Assembly: GCF_001908185.1 (NCBI RefSeq)
Contig: NZ_LGHM01000133.1
Span: 1 to 51,102, forward strand
Direction of reading: 5' to 3'
DNA length: 51,102 nt
From: Bradyrhizobium sp. AS23.2
GTDB lineage: Bacteria; Pseudomonadota; Alphaproteobacteria; Rhizobiales; Xanthobacteraceae
The translations under genes and the position numbers were made by a program. The notes below the pieces were generated by a model. The model was given only the letters and a program-made list of their open reading frames with translations, searched no databases and was not told the origin of the DNA. Within the stretch, counting starts at the first letter, position 1, and each line of letters starts with the position of its first letter. Below are positions 35,850 through 44,370 of this stretch, piece by piece.

Positions 35850-37934
35850 CTAGGCCGCTGTGCGGAACTGTTCGGCGTGAAACTGCGCGACGCTGTCCTT
35901 CGGAAAGTCGAGCAGGAAGCCGGAGAGCCGGGCCAGGGTCGTCTCCGCCGCGCCGTCCTGTACGATCGACGTAAAAATCTCGTCCCAGCGCTTGCACATT
36001 GCAATGTCCGCCTCGTTTGTAAGCGTGAGTTCGCCGCGCAGCTCGCTGACTTCGATCGCTTCGGCAAATCCCTTGGGCGTGATGCTGTCGACGCTGCGGA
36101 ACAGGAACGCATGGCCGGCGCGTGCGCGCACGGCGGCGCTCACGAGCACGCGCGTGCCATAGTTCTTGTTGAGGCCCTCCAGCCGCGATGCCAGATTGAT
36201 GGTGGCGCCGAGCGCCGTGTAGTTCATCCGGTCGCTCGAGCCGATATTGCCGACCACGGCGTCACCGACATGCAGGCCGAAGCGCGTGTCGTAATCCGGC
36301 CATGCCTCGCGCTGGAATTCCCTGTTGAGCGCATCGTTCGCCGCAAGGCATGCGAGAACGGCGCGGCAGGCATTGACGGTATGGTCGGGATCATCCGCCG
36401 GCGCGTTCCAGAACGCCATCACCGCATCGCCGATATATTTGTCGATCGTGCCGTGATGCCGCATGATCTCGTCCGACAGCGCCGCGAAGTAGCGCGAGGT
36501 GTAGATCATCACCTGCGACGGATCGGCCCGCTCGGTCTTGGCGGTGAAGTCAGCGACATCTGTGAACAGCACCGTCACCTCGCGTCGCGAACCGCCGAGG
36601 CTGAGGGACGAACCGGTTTCGATCAGCTGCCGCACGATCTGGCGCGGAATGAAGCTTGCGAAGCTGCGCACCACGCTGCGCATGGTGAACACCGAGCGAC
36701 CGAGCTCGTCGATCTCGGCAAAGATCGAATGGATGCGCGGCTGCTCCGCGATCTGGAACCGCTGGATCTCGTCTGTCTGCCTGGCGAGATTGCGCAGCGG
36801 CTTCGCCATGAGAGATCCCAGCCAGAATGCGAACGGGAGTGTGCCGCCGACGAAAGCGAGGGCGAGCGCAAACAGCACGCGACGCTCGCGGATGATATGG
36901 GCGTAGAACTCATCGAGCGGCGCGATGATCGCCAACCGGACATTGGCCGAGCCGGTCGTCGCCAGCTGATGCATGGCCGCGACATAGGTTCGCCCCGAGT
37001 CGTCCGCAAAGAATTGCTGGGTCGGTCCGCCCTCTTGCCAGGAGCGAACGATCGGCTCGAAGCCGGGCCATTTCAGTGCGCTGATTGGCGGAAGATTGTC
37101 GTGGCGCCCTGGCATCCCGTCTACCAGACGGCTCATCTCCGGATGGGCGACGATTTGCCCGGAATCGTTGAACAGGAAAGCGATGCCGGACTCTCCGAGC
37201 TTCTGCTGCGTCAGCATGTCCTCGAACCGGCTCAACAGCACGTCGCCTGCGACGACACCCTGCCGCCCTTCCTTCAGCGGTGTTCGCAGGGTGTAGCCAG
37301 GCTCTTTGGTCGCATAGAAGATGTAGGGGCCGGTGAGCAGCGTCTTGTCATTCTTGAATGCCTCGACATACCAGGGCCTGGTCCTCGGATCGTAATTGTC
37401 GGGACCAGCCGCTTCGGCGACCACGATGAGAGTCTCCGAGAGAAAACGGGTGACCGGCTTGGCGCCGGTCGTTCGCGATATCACGACGAGCCGGAAGGCC
37501 GCGTCCTGATTGACATTCAGACCCACCCTGAAGCCAGGCTTGGCGCGGTCGATCACGTCCATCTCGATGAACGAGCCGTCCTCGTAGCCGACATAGAGAT
37601 TGAAGAGCTGCGGGTTGTTGCGCAGCATCGCGGCCATCAAGCTGTAGAGTCTCGAATTGTCTGCGATGTCGGCCTCCTGGATCGGGGGCAGGGCGGACAG
37701 AATGTTGAGGTTGTCGCGGATGTTCTTGAAGTGCTCGTCGACATGGTCGGCGCCGAGCTGGGCGACCTTCTCGCTGAAGCCGCTGGCCGCCGCGCGCGTG
37801 ATGGCCGTCACGCGCTCGAAGCTAAGATAGACCAGCGCGAGGCCGACAACCAGCACGACGGCCACGAACACCGCGATGATCGATGTCTGGAAGCCGATGC
37901 GAAATACGCGCTTGCTGGTCCTGTCTCCGGTCAT
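35850..37934 (-). CDS. Membrane adenylate/guanylate cyclase with periplasmic Cache sensor
   Basis: A 694-residue transmembrane class III cyclase. Span one is at about 17-37. A periplasmic double-Cache domain (about 45-345) carries the typical YDPRTRPWYVEAF. Span two is at 352-374, followed by a HAMP-like linker and the catalytic domain from about 450: Asp459 in LFTDVADFT, Lys499 and Asp503 in IDKYIGDAVMAFW, and Asn580/Arg584 in INLASRL. The full set of catalytic residues and the Lys point to ATP as substrate and cAMP as product. The gene starts 22 bases after the outer membrane protein gene (37956-38972) and ends the nine-gene run, so it may sense the compound handled by the upstream genes. 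Confidence 0.9.
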   Translation of the reverse strand: MTGDRTSKRVFRIGFQTSIIAVFVAVVLVVGLALVYLSFERVTAITRAAASGFSEKVAQLGADHVDEHFKNIRDNLNILSALPPIQEADIADNSRLYSLMAAMLRNNPQLFNLYVGYEDGSFIEMDVIDRAKPGFRVGLNVNQDAAFRLVVISRTTGAKPVTRFLSETLIVVAEAAGPDNYDPRTRPWYVEAFKNDKTLLTGPYIFYATKEPGYTLRTPLKEGRQGVVAGDVLLSRFEDMLTQQKLGESGIAFLFNDSGQIVAHPEMSRLVDGMPGRHDNLPPISALKWPGFEPIVRSWQEGGPTQQFFADDSGRTYVAAMHQLATTGSANVRLAIIAPLDEFYAHIIRERRVLFALALAFVGGTLPFAFWLGSLMAKPLRNLARQTDEIQRFQIAEQPRIHSIFAEIDELGRSVFTMRSVVRSFASFIPRQIVRQLIETGSSLSLGGSRREVTVLFTDVADFTAKTERADPSQVMIYTSRYFAALSDEIMRHHGTIDKYIGDAVMAFWNAPADDPDHTVNACRAVLACLAANDALNREFQREAWPDYDTRFGLHVGDAVVGNIGSSDRMNYTALGATINLASRLEGLNKNYGTRVLVSAAVRARAGHAFLFRSVDSITPKGFAEAIEVSELRGELTLTNEADIAMCKRWDEIFTSIVQDGAAETTLARLSGFLLDFPKDSVAQFHAEQFRTAA

Positions 37935-37955
37935 TGGGGCTGCGTGACGCCTCCT

Positions 37956-38972
37956 TCAGTACTTTCGAACGATGGGTTTTGTCGCGGCCGGCGTGGGCGC
38001 CGCCGATGAGACCGAGAAGGTCGTCCAGGTCGACCAGCTGTTCGGCCGATTCTCGACCTCGAGGTCCTTGTATCCCCGGAGGTTCAGATAACCCTGGTAG
38101 CCGTCGGACATCGGGATCATGAAGCTGATCTGCGGGCCAATGCCGACCGCCTGTCCCCGGAAGCCGCCGAGCTTGGCGCCGGGACCGCTGTCGTCGGTGA
38201 TCTGCTGGAAGAAATAACCGGCGATGCCGACATGGACGTTCTTGCTGACGACCTGCAAGGCGGCCCAGTCGACATGGAAATCGATGCCGTTCTGGTACTG
38301 CAGGGCTGCGTTCATGAAATTGTAGGTGAGTCCGCCGACGATCGAGAATTCGTGGCCGCTCTTCGGGTCGAGATAGGTGTAGCCGGCGCCGGCGTCGATC
38401 GCGGGGAAGCCGAAGCTCAAATTCGCGAGCCGGCTGGAATCATAGGTGCCGCTCGGGATGTTGCCGGTGATGTAGACCATCTCGTTGTGGACGCCCTGAT
38501 TCCATTTCAGCGTGCCCTGGTAGAACACATCGGTCAGCGTCGTGCGGTTGTCCGTGGCGCCGCCCGAGATGGTATTGCCGCGGGGGCCAGTCAGCGTCGC
38601 ATCGATGCCGACACCGATGTTGCCGGGGGCGGTGATCAGCGTGAAGGCGGCCTGGCCGCCGAGCACAGGCATCGCCGAAGTGTAGGTGATGCCCTGAACG
38701 AGCACATCGGCATGTGCATTGAGGCCGGCGGTCACCGAGCCGGGTATGCCGCCACTGGTGACGAAGTTCTGCCCTCGGCCGGCATTCTCCTGCAGGTGGA
38801 TGTAGATCGTCGAATAGGCCCACCCCGGCGTCACTGGCACGGCGGCGAGGCTGCCGAAGATGCCCGGAAGCCAGAAGCTGACACCGCCGGAGTCGGCGAG
38901 GGCTGGCTGCGCGACGAGGCCAGTCAACGCCAATGCGGTTGCGATCCCGGCCTTCCGAAAATGTCGCGTCAT
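37956..38972 (-). CDS. SphA/phenol-MetA-like outer membrane transporter
   Basis: A 338-residue exported protein of the family annotated as transporter, SphA or phenol_MetA_deg. It has a signal peptide (about 1-27, ending PALA), then DSGGVSFWLPGIFGSLAAVP, which is the usual family opening. Internal beta-strand-like segments follow, including GAGYTYLDPKSGHEFSIVGGLTYN and GIDFHVDWAALQVVSKNVHVG, and QAVGIGPQISFM. Members are thought to be outer membrane barrels encoded near aromatic or lipid catabolism genes. The ATG has a perfect AAGGAGGTGAC ribosome-binding site. It is in the run of exported envelope genes, 78 bases after a DUF1254 gene and 21 bases before the cyclase. Confidence 0.82.
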   Translation of the reverse strand: MTRHFRKAGIATALALTGLVAQPALADSGGVSFWLPGIFGSLAAVPVTPGWAYSTIYIHLQENAGRGQNFVTSGGIPGSVTAGLNAHADVLVQGITYTSAMPVLGGQAAFTLITAPGNIGVGIDATLTGPRGNTISGGATDNRTTLTDVFYQGTLKWNQGVHNEMVYITGNIPSGTYDSSRLANLSFGFPAIDAGAGYTYLDPKSGHEFSIVGGLTYNFMNAALQYQNGIDFHVDWAALQVVSKNVHVGIAGYFFQQITDDSGPGAKLGGFRGQAVGIGPQISFMIPMSDGYQGYLNLRGYKDLEVENRPNSWSTWTTFSVSSAAPTPAATKPIVRKY

Positions 38973-39050
38973 GTCACCTCCTTAGTCCAATCATGTTTTC
39001 CACCCGGACGGGGTCACGCCTGTCATTCAAAGCCCGTCGTCGTGGTCTCG

Positions 39051-40475
39051 CTATTTCGTGATGCCCCCGATCGTGGTAGCGAAGCGCTCGACGTCCGGCA
39101 ACTTCCAGCTGTGGTCGAACAGCGGCTTTTCCGGTCCGTAGAGTCGGAACAGCAGCTCGAATTTGCGCGTGGGGTCGGTGGGCACCCAATTGGCTTCCTT
39201 GCCCTCTGGCGCCTTCGGGCCAAAATAGACATCGACCGAGCCGTCGGCGTTCTTCTGGATGCCCGGGCTGATCGAGGCGCGGCTCGCGCTCGGCATGTTG
39301 CGCACCAGCGCGTGGGTCTCGCGGTCGTAGACGGTGACGGACCAGTAATTGCGGACCGGCGCGTTGGCCGGCACGGATAAGCGATAGGTGACGCTGCCCT
39401 CGAACGGCCGGCCGTCCTTGTCCTTGTTGGCCATCAGGTAGTACTGCGCTGTGCCCAGCCGCTTGATGCCGGTGAAGCCGAGCGTGTAGGTGACGCCGCG
39501 CGCATCGACTGGATAATTGTCGGGATCGGCATATCCACCCTGTGCCGCCTTCACCATTTCGGCCATCGCCGCCGGGAACCAGTGAATGCCCGGGTTGAGG
39601 ACTGGAAAGCCGGCATCATAGGGCTGCGACAACAGCGCGTGCGCCTCCTGCGCGGCATCGTCCAGGATCGCGACGGTCGTCTGATCCGGATTGAATGCCT
39701 TGCCCTTCTCGATGCCGATCGATCGAAGCTGGTCGATCATCGCGCGATCGCGATCGAGCCAGGGTTCGTTCTGCACGACGCGGTCGAGGCTTCGATAGAA
39801 ATTGACGTCATACGGAATTGTGGAGTCGAACAGGACGTCATAGGCGTCCGTAAAACTGGTCGGCGGCGGGTTCTGCGCCTGCCCAAGCGGATAGAGCTTG
39901 ATCTGCTTGCCATAAGCCACCGACTTCGCGACATCGGCATCGGTATGGCTGGCAAGATTGGACCGCAGCAACGCAAAGCCGCTGAACGTGTCCGACTGGA
40001 GCGGAATGTAGCCTGCGGGCACCTCGCCCCTGTAGCCGGGCGGCAGGATCAGGTACTTGCCGCCCTGGCCGTTGTCGGCGCCTTCGGGGCCGGCGTCCTC
40101 CAGCGGCATCTGCCAGGCCGTGACGATGTTGCCGGCGATCGAGCCGCCTTGCGCCGGTGGGATCTCCAGCACCATCGGCCCGTCCTTCACATTCCAGAAC
40201 GACATGAAGTAGATCGAATCCGGATTGGGCGTCAGCGTCTGGTTCTTCCAATTTGCCGGCTTCGACCAGTAGACGATCTCGTTGACCTTGGCCTTGGTGC
40301 TCCCAAGCATTGCCTGAAGCATCAAATCGGTGTTGACCGCGGGCATCGCCCAGATCATCGCCTCGACAGCACGGCGCTGGATATTGCGCGCGGCGAGGTC
40401 ATCCGGCGATGGGCCTTGCGCCTGCGCGCTTGCAGTCATCAGCAAGGCAACAATGGTCGCAATTGCTCTTCTCAT
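39051..40475 (-). CDS. Exported DUF1254/DUF1214 domain protein (long form)
   Basis: A 474-residue protein with signal peptide MRRAIATIVALLMTASAQA. It then has an N-terminal DUF1254 domain (starting about residue 30 with AVEAMIWAMPAVNTDLMLQAM) and a C-terminal DUF1214 domain (NAPVRNYWSVTVYDRETHALVRN and the C-terminal WVPTDPTRKFELLFRLYGPEKPLFDHSW). This pair of domains is common in exported proteins of soil bacteria and has no assigned biochemical role. A start at 40490 is possible, but ATG 40475 has GGAGG five bases upstream and begins the signal peptide. It lies 21 bases after the second, shorter DUF1254 gene. Confidence 0.88.
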   Translation of the reverse strand: MRRAIATIVALLMTASAQAQGPSPDDLAARNIQRRAVEAMIWAMPAVNTDLMLQAMLGSTKAKVNEIVYWSKPANWKNQTLTPNPDSIYFMSFWNVKDGPMVLEIPPAQGGSIAGNIVTAWQMPLEDAGPEGADNGQGGKYLILPPGYRGEVPAGYIPLQSDTFSGFALLRSNLASHTDADVAKSVAYGKQIKLYPLGQAQNPPPTSFTDAYDVLFDSTIPYDVNFYRSLDRVVQNEPWLDRDRAMIDQLRSIGIEKGKAFNPDQTTVAILDDAAQEAHALLSQPYDAGFPVLNPGIHWFPAAMAEMVKAAQGGYADPDNYPVDARGVTYTLGFTGIKRLGTAQYYLMANKDKDGRPFEGSVTYRLSVPANAPVRNYWSVTVYDRETHALVRNMPSASRASISPGIQKNADGSVDVYFGPKAPEGKEANWVPTDPTRKFELLFRLYGPEKPLFDHSWKLPDVERFATTIGGITK

Positions 40476-40496
40476 GATAGCCTCCAACATTCGCAG

Positions 40497-41507
40497 TCAG
40501 CTTGCTGGCTGCAGCTCGGGAAACTTCCACTTTCCGTTCAAAATCTCGGCACGCGGCCGGTACAGGCGGACGGTGTAGTTCCAGCCCTTGGTAATCGGCA
40601 GACAATTCGGAATCTTGCCGTCGCAGCCGCCAAACTGGATGGCGATCGAACCGTCGTTGCTCTTTTTCGCTGTAATATTGTTGATCGAGTAGGCGTTTGC
40701 CGCATTCTTCTCGAAATACCCTTCAGCGTTGTACACGCTGATGGACCAGAATGCTTCGACCGGGACGTTGTTGACCGTGACCTTGTAGACGGTCGAGCCG
40801 TCATTCTTGGTCGGGGTGACGTTGAGATAAGTTGCGTCCTTGTCAGCGTTACCGCCCCAGGCTGCAGCAGTTCCGATCAGGTGCCGAATCGGATCGACCT
40901 CACCCTTTGTACCGAACGCTCGTTTGAAATCCGGAATGGTCGACGCGAGAACCAACAGTGCATCACGTACCTTTTTTTGGCTGGCCGGGTCCCAATTCGG
41001 CACGTTGAACTTGCCGACGTCTTTTTGGCTGACTTTGATTGCGTCCTGCAGAGCGTGAACCTTCTTTAAATCCTCCGCGTCGGTCGGATCGACCAGCGTG
41101 CGGATACCGACGATCAGATAGCGCGTCCCGATGTTCTCGCGCGTGAACGTGTGCGGCTTGGTGCCGTAAGACGTCGTGGCGTAGTGATCCTCGCTGATTG
41201 CTTGCATCGACATGAAGCGCTTGCCGGCGTCGGGGAGGGTGATTGTCACAGGTCCTGCATCGAGATCGAACACGGCCGACGAATAGAGCGTATCGCGGTT
41301 GAGGCGGATCACGGACTGTCTATCGATGGAGGCAGGCTCGCGCCGATGGGACAGCTTTCCAAGGCCGCCCTCTTTTTCGAGATTGGACGCATAGAGATCG
41401 GACTCGGCGCGCACAAAATTGTCGACGGTTACGGGCACCGGCGATTGGGCGAAGGCCGAAGATATCGCGAGCAGGGAGATCGAAATCATCAAGGCGATTT
41501 GCTTCAT
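40497..41507 (-). CDS. Exported DUF1254/DUF1214 domain protein (short form)
   Basis: A 336-residue protein with signal peptide MKQIALMISISLLAISSAFA. DUF1254 and DUF1214 follow, with VRAESDLYASNLEK near the start, IRLNRDTLYSSAVFDLDAGPV, ISEDHYATTSYGTKPHTF, and a C-terminal EAFWSISVYNAEGYF and NYTVRLYRPRAEILNGKW. It lacks the longer N-terminal part of its neighbour and is only distantly similar, so the two are divergent paralogues. An upstream GTG at 41519 is in frame; ATG 41507 is preferred, since it begins the signal peptide, and AAGGAA lies about 12 bases upstream. It is co-directional with the HlyD gene, 17 bases downstream of it. Confidence 0.86.
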   Translation of the reverse strand: MKQIALMISISLLAISSAFAQSPVPVTVDNFVRAESDLYASNLEKEGGLGKLSHRREPASIDRQSVIRLNRDTLYSSAVFDLDAGPVTITLPDAGKRFMSMQAISEDHYATTSYGTKPHTFTRENIGTRYLIVGIRTLVDPTDAEDLKKVHALQDAIKVSQKDVGKFNVPNWDPASQKKVRDALLVLASTIPDFKRAFGTKGEVDPIRHLIGTAAAWGGNADKDATYLNVTPTKNDGSTVYKVTVNNVPVEAFWSISVYNAEGYFEKNAANAYSINNITAKKSNDGSIAIQFGGCDGKIPNCLPITKGWNYTVRLYRPRAEILNGKWKFPELQPAS

Positions 41508-41524
41508 GGCTTTGGGCACTTCCT

Positions 41525-42466
41525 TCAGAACGGGTTGACGTAGTTCAGAATCGCGAGCTGGCGCAGGATCACGCGACGCACGAGATGGGTCGGCTTGACG
41601 TGATCGGTGTCGATCGCGGCCGTGCCGACACTGCCGGCCGGCAGGCGCCTGGTGAACTCGGCATCGTCGAGCTTCACGCGGACGATGAACGGCGCGGCCT
41701 CGATCGCTTTCGGCAGCACGGCTGTGCCCGATGTCTGTGTTTGTCCGGTCGCAATCGCCTGGAGCACGCTCTCGACCTTGCCGGAGAAAATCTGTCCGGG
41801 CGCAAACTTGAAGGTCGCCTCGACCTCCTGGCCGGGGGCAACAAAGCGCGCATCGATCTGGTTGATCTCGACGCCGATGATGGTGTTGGAGGTGTCGATG
41901 AAAGCCATCACCGGCGACACCGGCAGGTTGGCGACGCGCGCGCCCTTGCGCAGCGCGAGGTTTGTGACGTAGCCGTCAGCAGGCGCGCGCACGACTGTCT
42001 TGTCGAGATTCCATTGGGCTGACTCGAGCTGGCCCGAGAGCTGGTCGACCTCGGACTGGCGCTGCTCGACATCAAAGCCGCGTCCAGCGTCCCGTTCATA
42101 GAGCTGCGTCAGCTCGCCGAGGCGCGTCTTGGCGAGCTTGAACTGCGCGTCGATCGCCTTGACCTGGGCGGCGTAGGGTGTGGGGTCGATCTTGAACAGG
42201 ACATCGCCGGACCTGAGCGGTACATTGGCAACGACGGGGACATCAGTCACTTCGCCGGCGACGTTGGGCACGATGGAGACCGCGTTGCGCACCACCAGCG
42301 CGTTGCCCTGCGGCGCGCCCCATCCCATCGGGATCAGCAGCCCGAATAGCAGCAGCACCGGGACGATCGCGGGCGACGCCTTCCAGAACAGGTTGAAGCT
42401 CACGATCTTGAAGTGCACGAGGAGGAACAGCAGAGCCAGATAGGTGTTGAAGATCGCGGCGCCCAT
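41525..42466 (-). CDS. HlyD-family membrane fusion protein
   Basis: A 313-residue periplasmic adaptor of the HlyD/EmrA type, anchored by N-terminal membrane spans (about 5-25 and 30-48). It has the lipoyl-like half motif VSIVPNVAGEVTDVPV, then an alpha-hairpin coiled-coil region (FKLAKTRLGELTQLYERDAGRG to ESAQWNLDKTVVRAPADGYV) and a beta-barrel region ending with FIVRVKLDDAEF. Such adaptors bridge an inner-membrane pump to an outer-membrane channel. Here no ABC, MFS or RND pump is encoded next to it; the neighbour is a DUF3302 protein, which is a frequent partner in databases. The ATG at 42466 has GGAG upstream and overlaps the DUF3302 stop by one base. Confidence 0.9.
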   Translation of the reverse strand: MGAAIFNTYLALLFLLVHFKIVSFNLFWKASPAIVPVLLLFGLLIPMGWGAPQGNALVVRNAVSIVPNVAGEVTDVPVVANVPLRSGDVLFKIDPTPYAAQVKAIDAQFKLAKTRLGELTQLYERDAGRGFDVEQRQSEVDQLSGQLESAQWNLDKTVVRAPADGYVTNLALRKGARVANLPVSPVMAFIDTSNTIIGVEINQIDARFVAPGQEVEATFKFAPGQIFSGKVESVLQAIATGQTQTSGTAVLPKAIEAAPFIVRVKLDDAEFTRRLPAGSVGTAAIDTDHVKPTHLVRRVILRQLAILNYVNPF

Positions 42467-42705
42467 CACGCATCTCCTGCTTTCCGTGCGGGCACGTCGA
42501 GATAGGCCCAGATGAAGGCGATTGGCCACAGCGCGAAGCCGAAGAAGAGCGTGATCCAGCCGGCGACGGTCACAGCTTGCGCATGGGGATGGTTGCGCGA
42601 TTTCGCGATGTGTCCGGGCAGCCAGCCGGCGATGCAGACCACACCGATCGCACTGGCGAGCAGGATCACCAGCACGATCGACGCAAAGATGTCGTAACCG
42701 CTCAT
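42466..42705 (-). CDS. DUF3302 inner-membrane protein
   Basis: A 79-residue protein with two membrane spans, MSGYDIFASIVLVILLASAIG and GWITLFFGFALWPIAFIWAY, joined by a polar loop WLPGHIAKSRNHPHAQAV that is the DUF3302 signature. It is encoded next to HlyD-type adaptors in many alpha- and gammaproteobacteria, and the two together may form a minimal export unit whose pump is unknown. The stop overlaps the HlyD start by one base, showing translational coupling. Confidence 0.87.
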   Translation of the reverse strand: MSGYDIFASIVLVILLASAIGVVCIAGWLPGHIAKSRNHPHAQAVTVAGWITLFFGFALWPIAFIWAYLDVPARKAGDA

Positions 42706-42738
42706 GACGATCGCCTCGCCTTCATGTCAGCACCGCCA

Positions 42739-43248
42739 TCATTGGCAATAGTCCCAGAAGCCCTGCGTCCGGGATGGATCGGTGTAGTACCAGCACATGC
42801 CGGGTGAGGGCGGGCTACCCGCCCAGGCCGCAGCCGTCGCCGCGGTCACGAAGCCGATCGCCGCACCGGCCGCGATCGCACCGCCTGCGGGCCAGCGGTA
42901 CCAGCCGGGCCGGGCCCATCCGCCGCGTCCGGCGACGGCCGTCGTGGATCGAACCGCAACATTGCCGCGCGGTCCCCTCACGACCGTGCCACCGCGATAG
43001 GCGGCACCGCGAGGACCAACCACGGCCCCACCACGATGAACGACCGCGCCGCCGCGGGGACCGACCACGGCACCGCCGCGGCGCCCGGCGGCGCGGACCT
43101 CGATGAGGTCGGGGGGTGTCGCGGCGTCATGCTGGATCGCGGCGGGTTGAAGCGGGGCCGCCGATACCGGCACTGGCGATGACGATATGCCGGTCGCCAG
43201 CATCAGAATGCAGCTTGCCAGTCGTGCCACGTGCGTATGATCAGACAT
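42739..43248 (-). CDS. Exported glycine/valine-repeat protein with C-terminal Cys-Trp-Tyr motif
   Basis: A 169-residue protein with a signal peptide (about 1-30, ending SSPVPVSA). A low-complexity region follows, with tandem units of the type RRGGAVVGPRGGAVVHRGG and a second set ending RGPRGNVAV. A short hydrophobic stretch GGAIAAGAAIGFVTAATAAAW may be membrane-associated. The C-terminus, MCWYYTDPSRTQGFWDYCQ, has paired Cys that could form a disulfide. The start at 43248 has GGAGAGG upstream; the frame is open further to 43536 but without a better ribosome-binding site. Function is unknown. It is in the middle of the exported-protein run. Confidence 0.75.
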   Translation of the reverse strand: MSDHTHVARLASCILMLATGISSSPVPVSAAPLQPAAIQHDAATPPDLIEVRAAGRRGGAVVGPRGGAVVHRGGAVVGPRGAAYRGGTVVRGPRGNVAVRSTTAVAGRGGWARPGWYRWPAGGAIAAGAAIGFVTAATAAAWAGSPPSPGMCWYYTDPSRTQGFWDYCQ

Positions 43249-43322
43249 TGGCGTACCTCTCCTGTTGCTCTTCTGCGTATTGCCCTTCAGGTCCTTCACC
43301 GGTTCGGTCTGCGGCACCCCAG

Positions 43323-44336
43323 TCATTGCGGCGCTCCCGTGCTGCCGTGTTCGAACGCGAACACCGTCTTCCAGTCCTTGGCCATGTCGACGACGGTCCA
43401 GCCGCGTTGCACCGCCTCGTCCCAGGCTTTGTCGAGCTTTCCGATTCTGGAGTGGCGGTCGTAGGCGTATTCGCGGGCTGCATCGGTGTGATGGACAATG
43501 CCGAGGAAGCGCGCGCCGGGGCCAGCGGCGGTCCATTGCAGCATCTGGAGGTCGCCGTCGGAGTTGCCGAAGGCGAGGATCGGCCGGCGGCCGATGAAGC
43601 GGTTGATGCCGGACGGTTTACCGGGGCCGTCGTCGATGAACGCGACCTTCGGCAGCTTCATGAGCACCGGCCGGCCGTCGGCGCCGATCTTGAATTGCGT
43701 CACGTCGGACGAGCCGACCACCTGCTCCGGGGGGATGCCGTAGGCCTTCTCGGTCCATACCCGCATGAATTCGACACCGCCGCCGGAGACGATGAAGGTC
43801 TTGAAGCCGTTTGCGCGCAAATAGGCGAGCAGCTCCAGCATCGGCTGATAGATGAGCTCGTTGTAAGGACGGTTGAACCGCGGGTGTTTGGCCTGCGCGA
43901 GCCAGTCGCCAACCGATTTTGCGTAAGCTTCCGTGGTCATGCCGCTGTACGACACCGCGAGCAGCGCGAGCAACCCTTTTTCGCCCTGCGCCGCGAGCGC
44001 GGCTTTGTCGTTCGCAAGAAATGCCTTGAACGGCTGTTGCCGCTTCCATTCGGGATGATGCGGCGCCTTCGCCTTGACCTCGTCGAGCCCGAACGCCGCC
44101 TGGAAGTAGATCGGCTGCTCGCACCAGAGCGTCCCGTCATTGTCGAACACGGCGATGCGCTCGGCAGGCGCAACGAAGTCCGGTCCGCCGTCGCGCGTGA
44201 CGCGCGCGACGAAATCGGCAATTGCCGATTTCGCCGCGCCGTCGTTCCAGGATGGCAAGGGATCGGCCGGCTGCGCCACCGCAGCGGAGATCGCGGCCAA
44301 ACATGCAAGCAGCAGAGCACCGAGCCGTGCCATCAT
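43323..44336 (-). CDS. Periplasmic HAD-family phosphatase
   Basis: A 337-residue exported HAD hydrolase. It has signal peptide MMARLGALLLACLAAISAAVAQ, then motif I IAVFDNDGTLW with Asp65 and Asp67, motif II FIVSGGG, and motif III/IV KVAFIDDGPGKPSGI with FGNSDGDLQML. This is the layout of haloacid dehalogenase-like phosphoserine phosphatase-type and acid phosphatase-like enzymes working in the periplasm. It probably removes phosphate from an exogenous ester. The ATG pair at the start has AGGAA about 8 bases upstream. It sits 35 bases after the arylsulfatase stop, so the two may jointly strip sulfate and phosphate esters. Confidence 0.86.
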   Translation of the reverse strand: MMARLGALLLACLAAISAAVAQPADPLPSWNDGAAKSAIADFVARVTRDGGPDFVAPAERIAVFDNDGTLWCEQPIYFQAAFGLDEVKAKAPHHPEWKRQQPFKAFLANDKAALAAQGEKGLLALLAVSYSGMTTEAYAKSVGDWLAQAKHPRFNRPYNELIYQPMLELLAYLRANGFKTFIVSGGGVEFMRVWTEKAYGIPPEQVVGSSDVTQFKIGADGRPVLMKLPKVAFIDDGPGKPSGINRFIGRRPILAFGNSDGDLQMLQWTAAGPGARFLGIVHHTDAAREYAYDRHSRIGKLDKAWDEAVQRGWTVVDMAKDWKTVFAFEHGSTGAPQ

Positions 44337-44370
44337 GGCATCGTTCCTTCTGTTCCTCGCTACGCTCTCA

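Noticed and set aside
35877..38009. A 710-codon open frame on the plus strand opposite the Cache cyclase
   Set aside because: The minus-strand frame has clear Cache and cyclase motifs; the opposite frame has biased composition and no domain.
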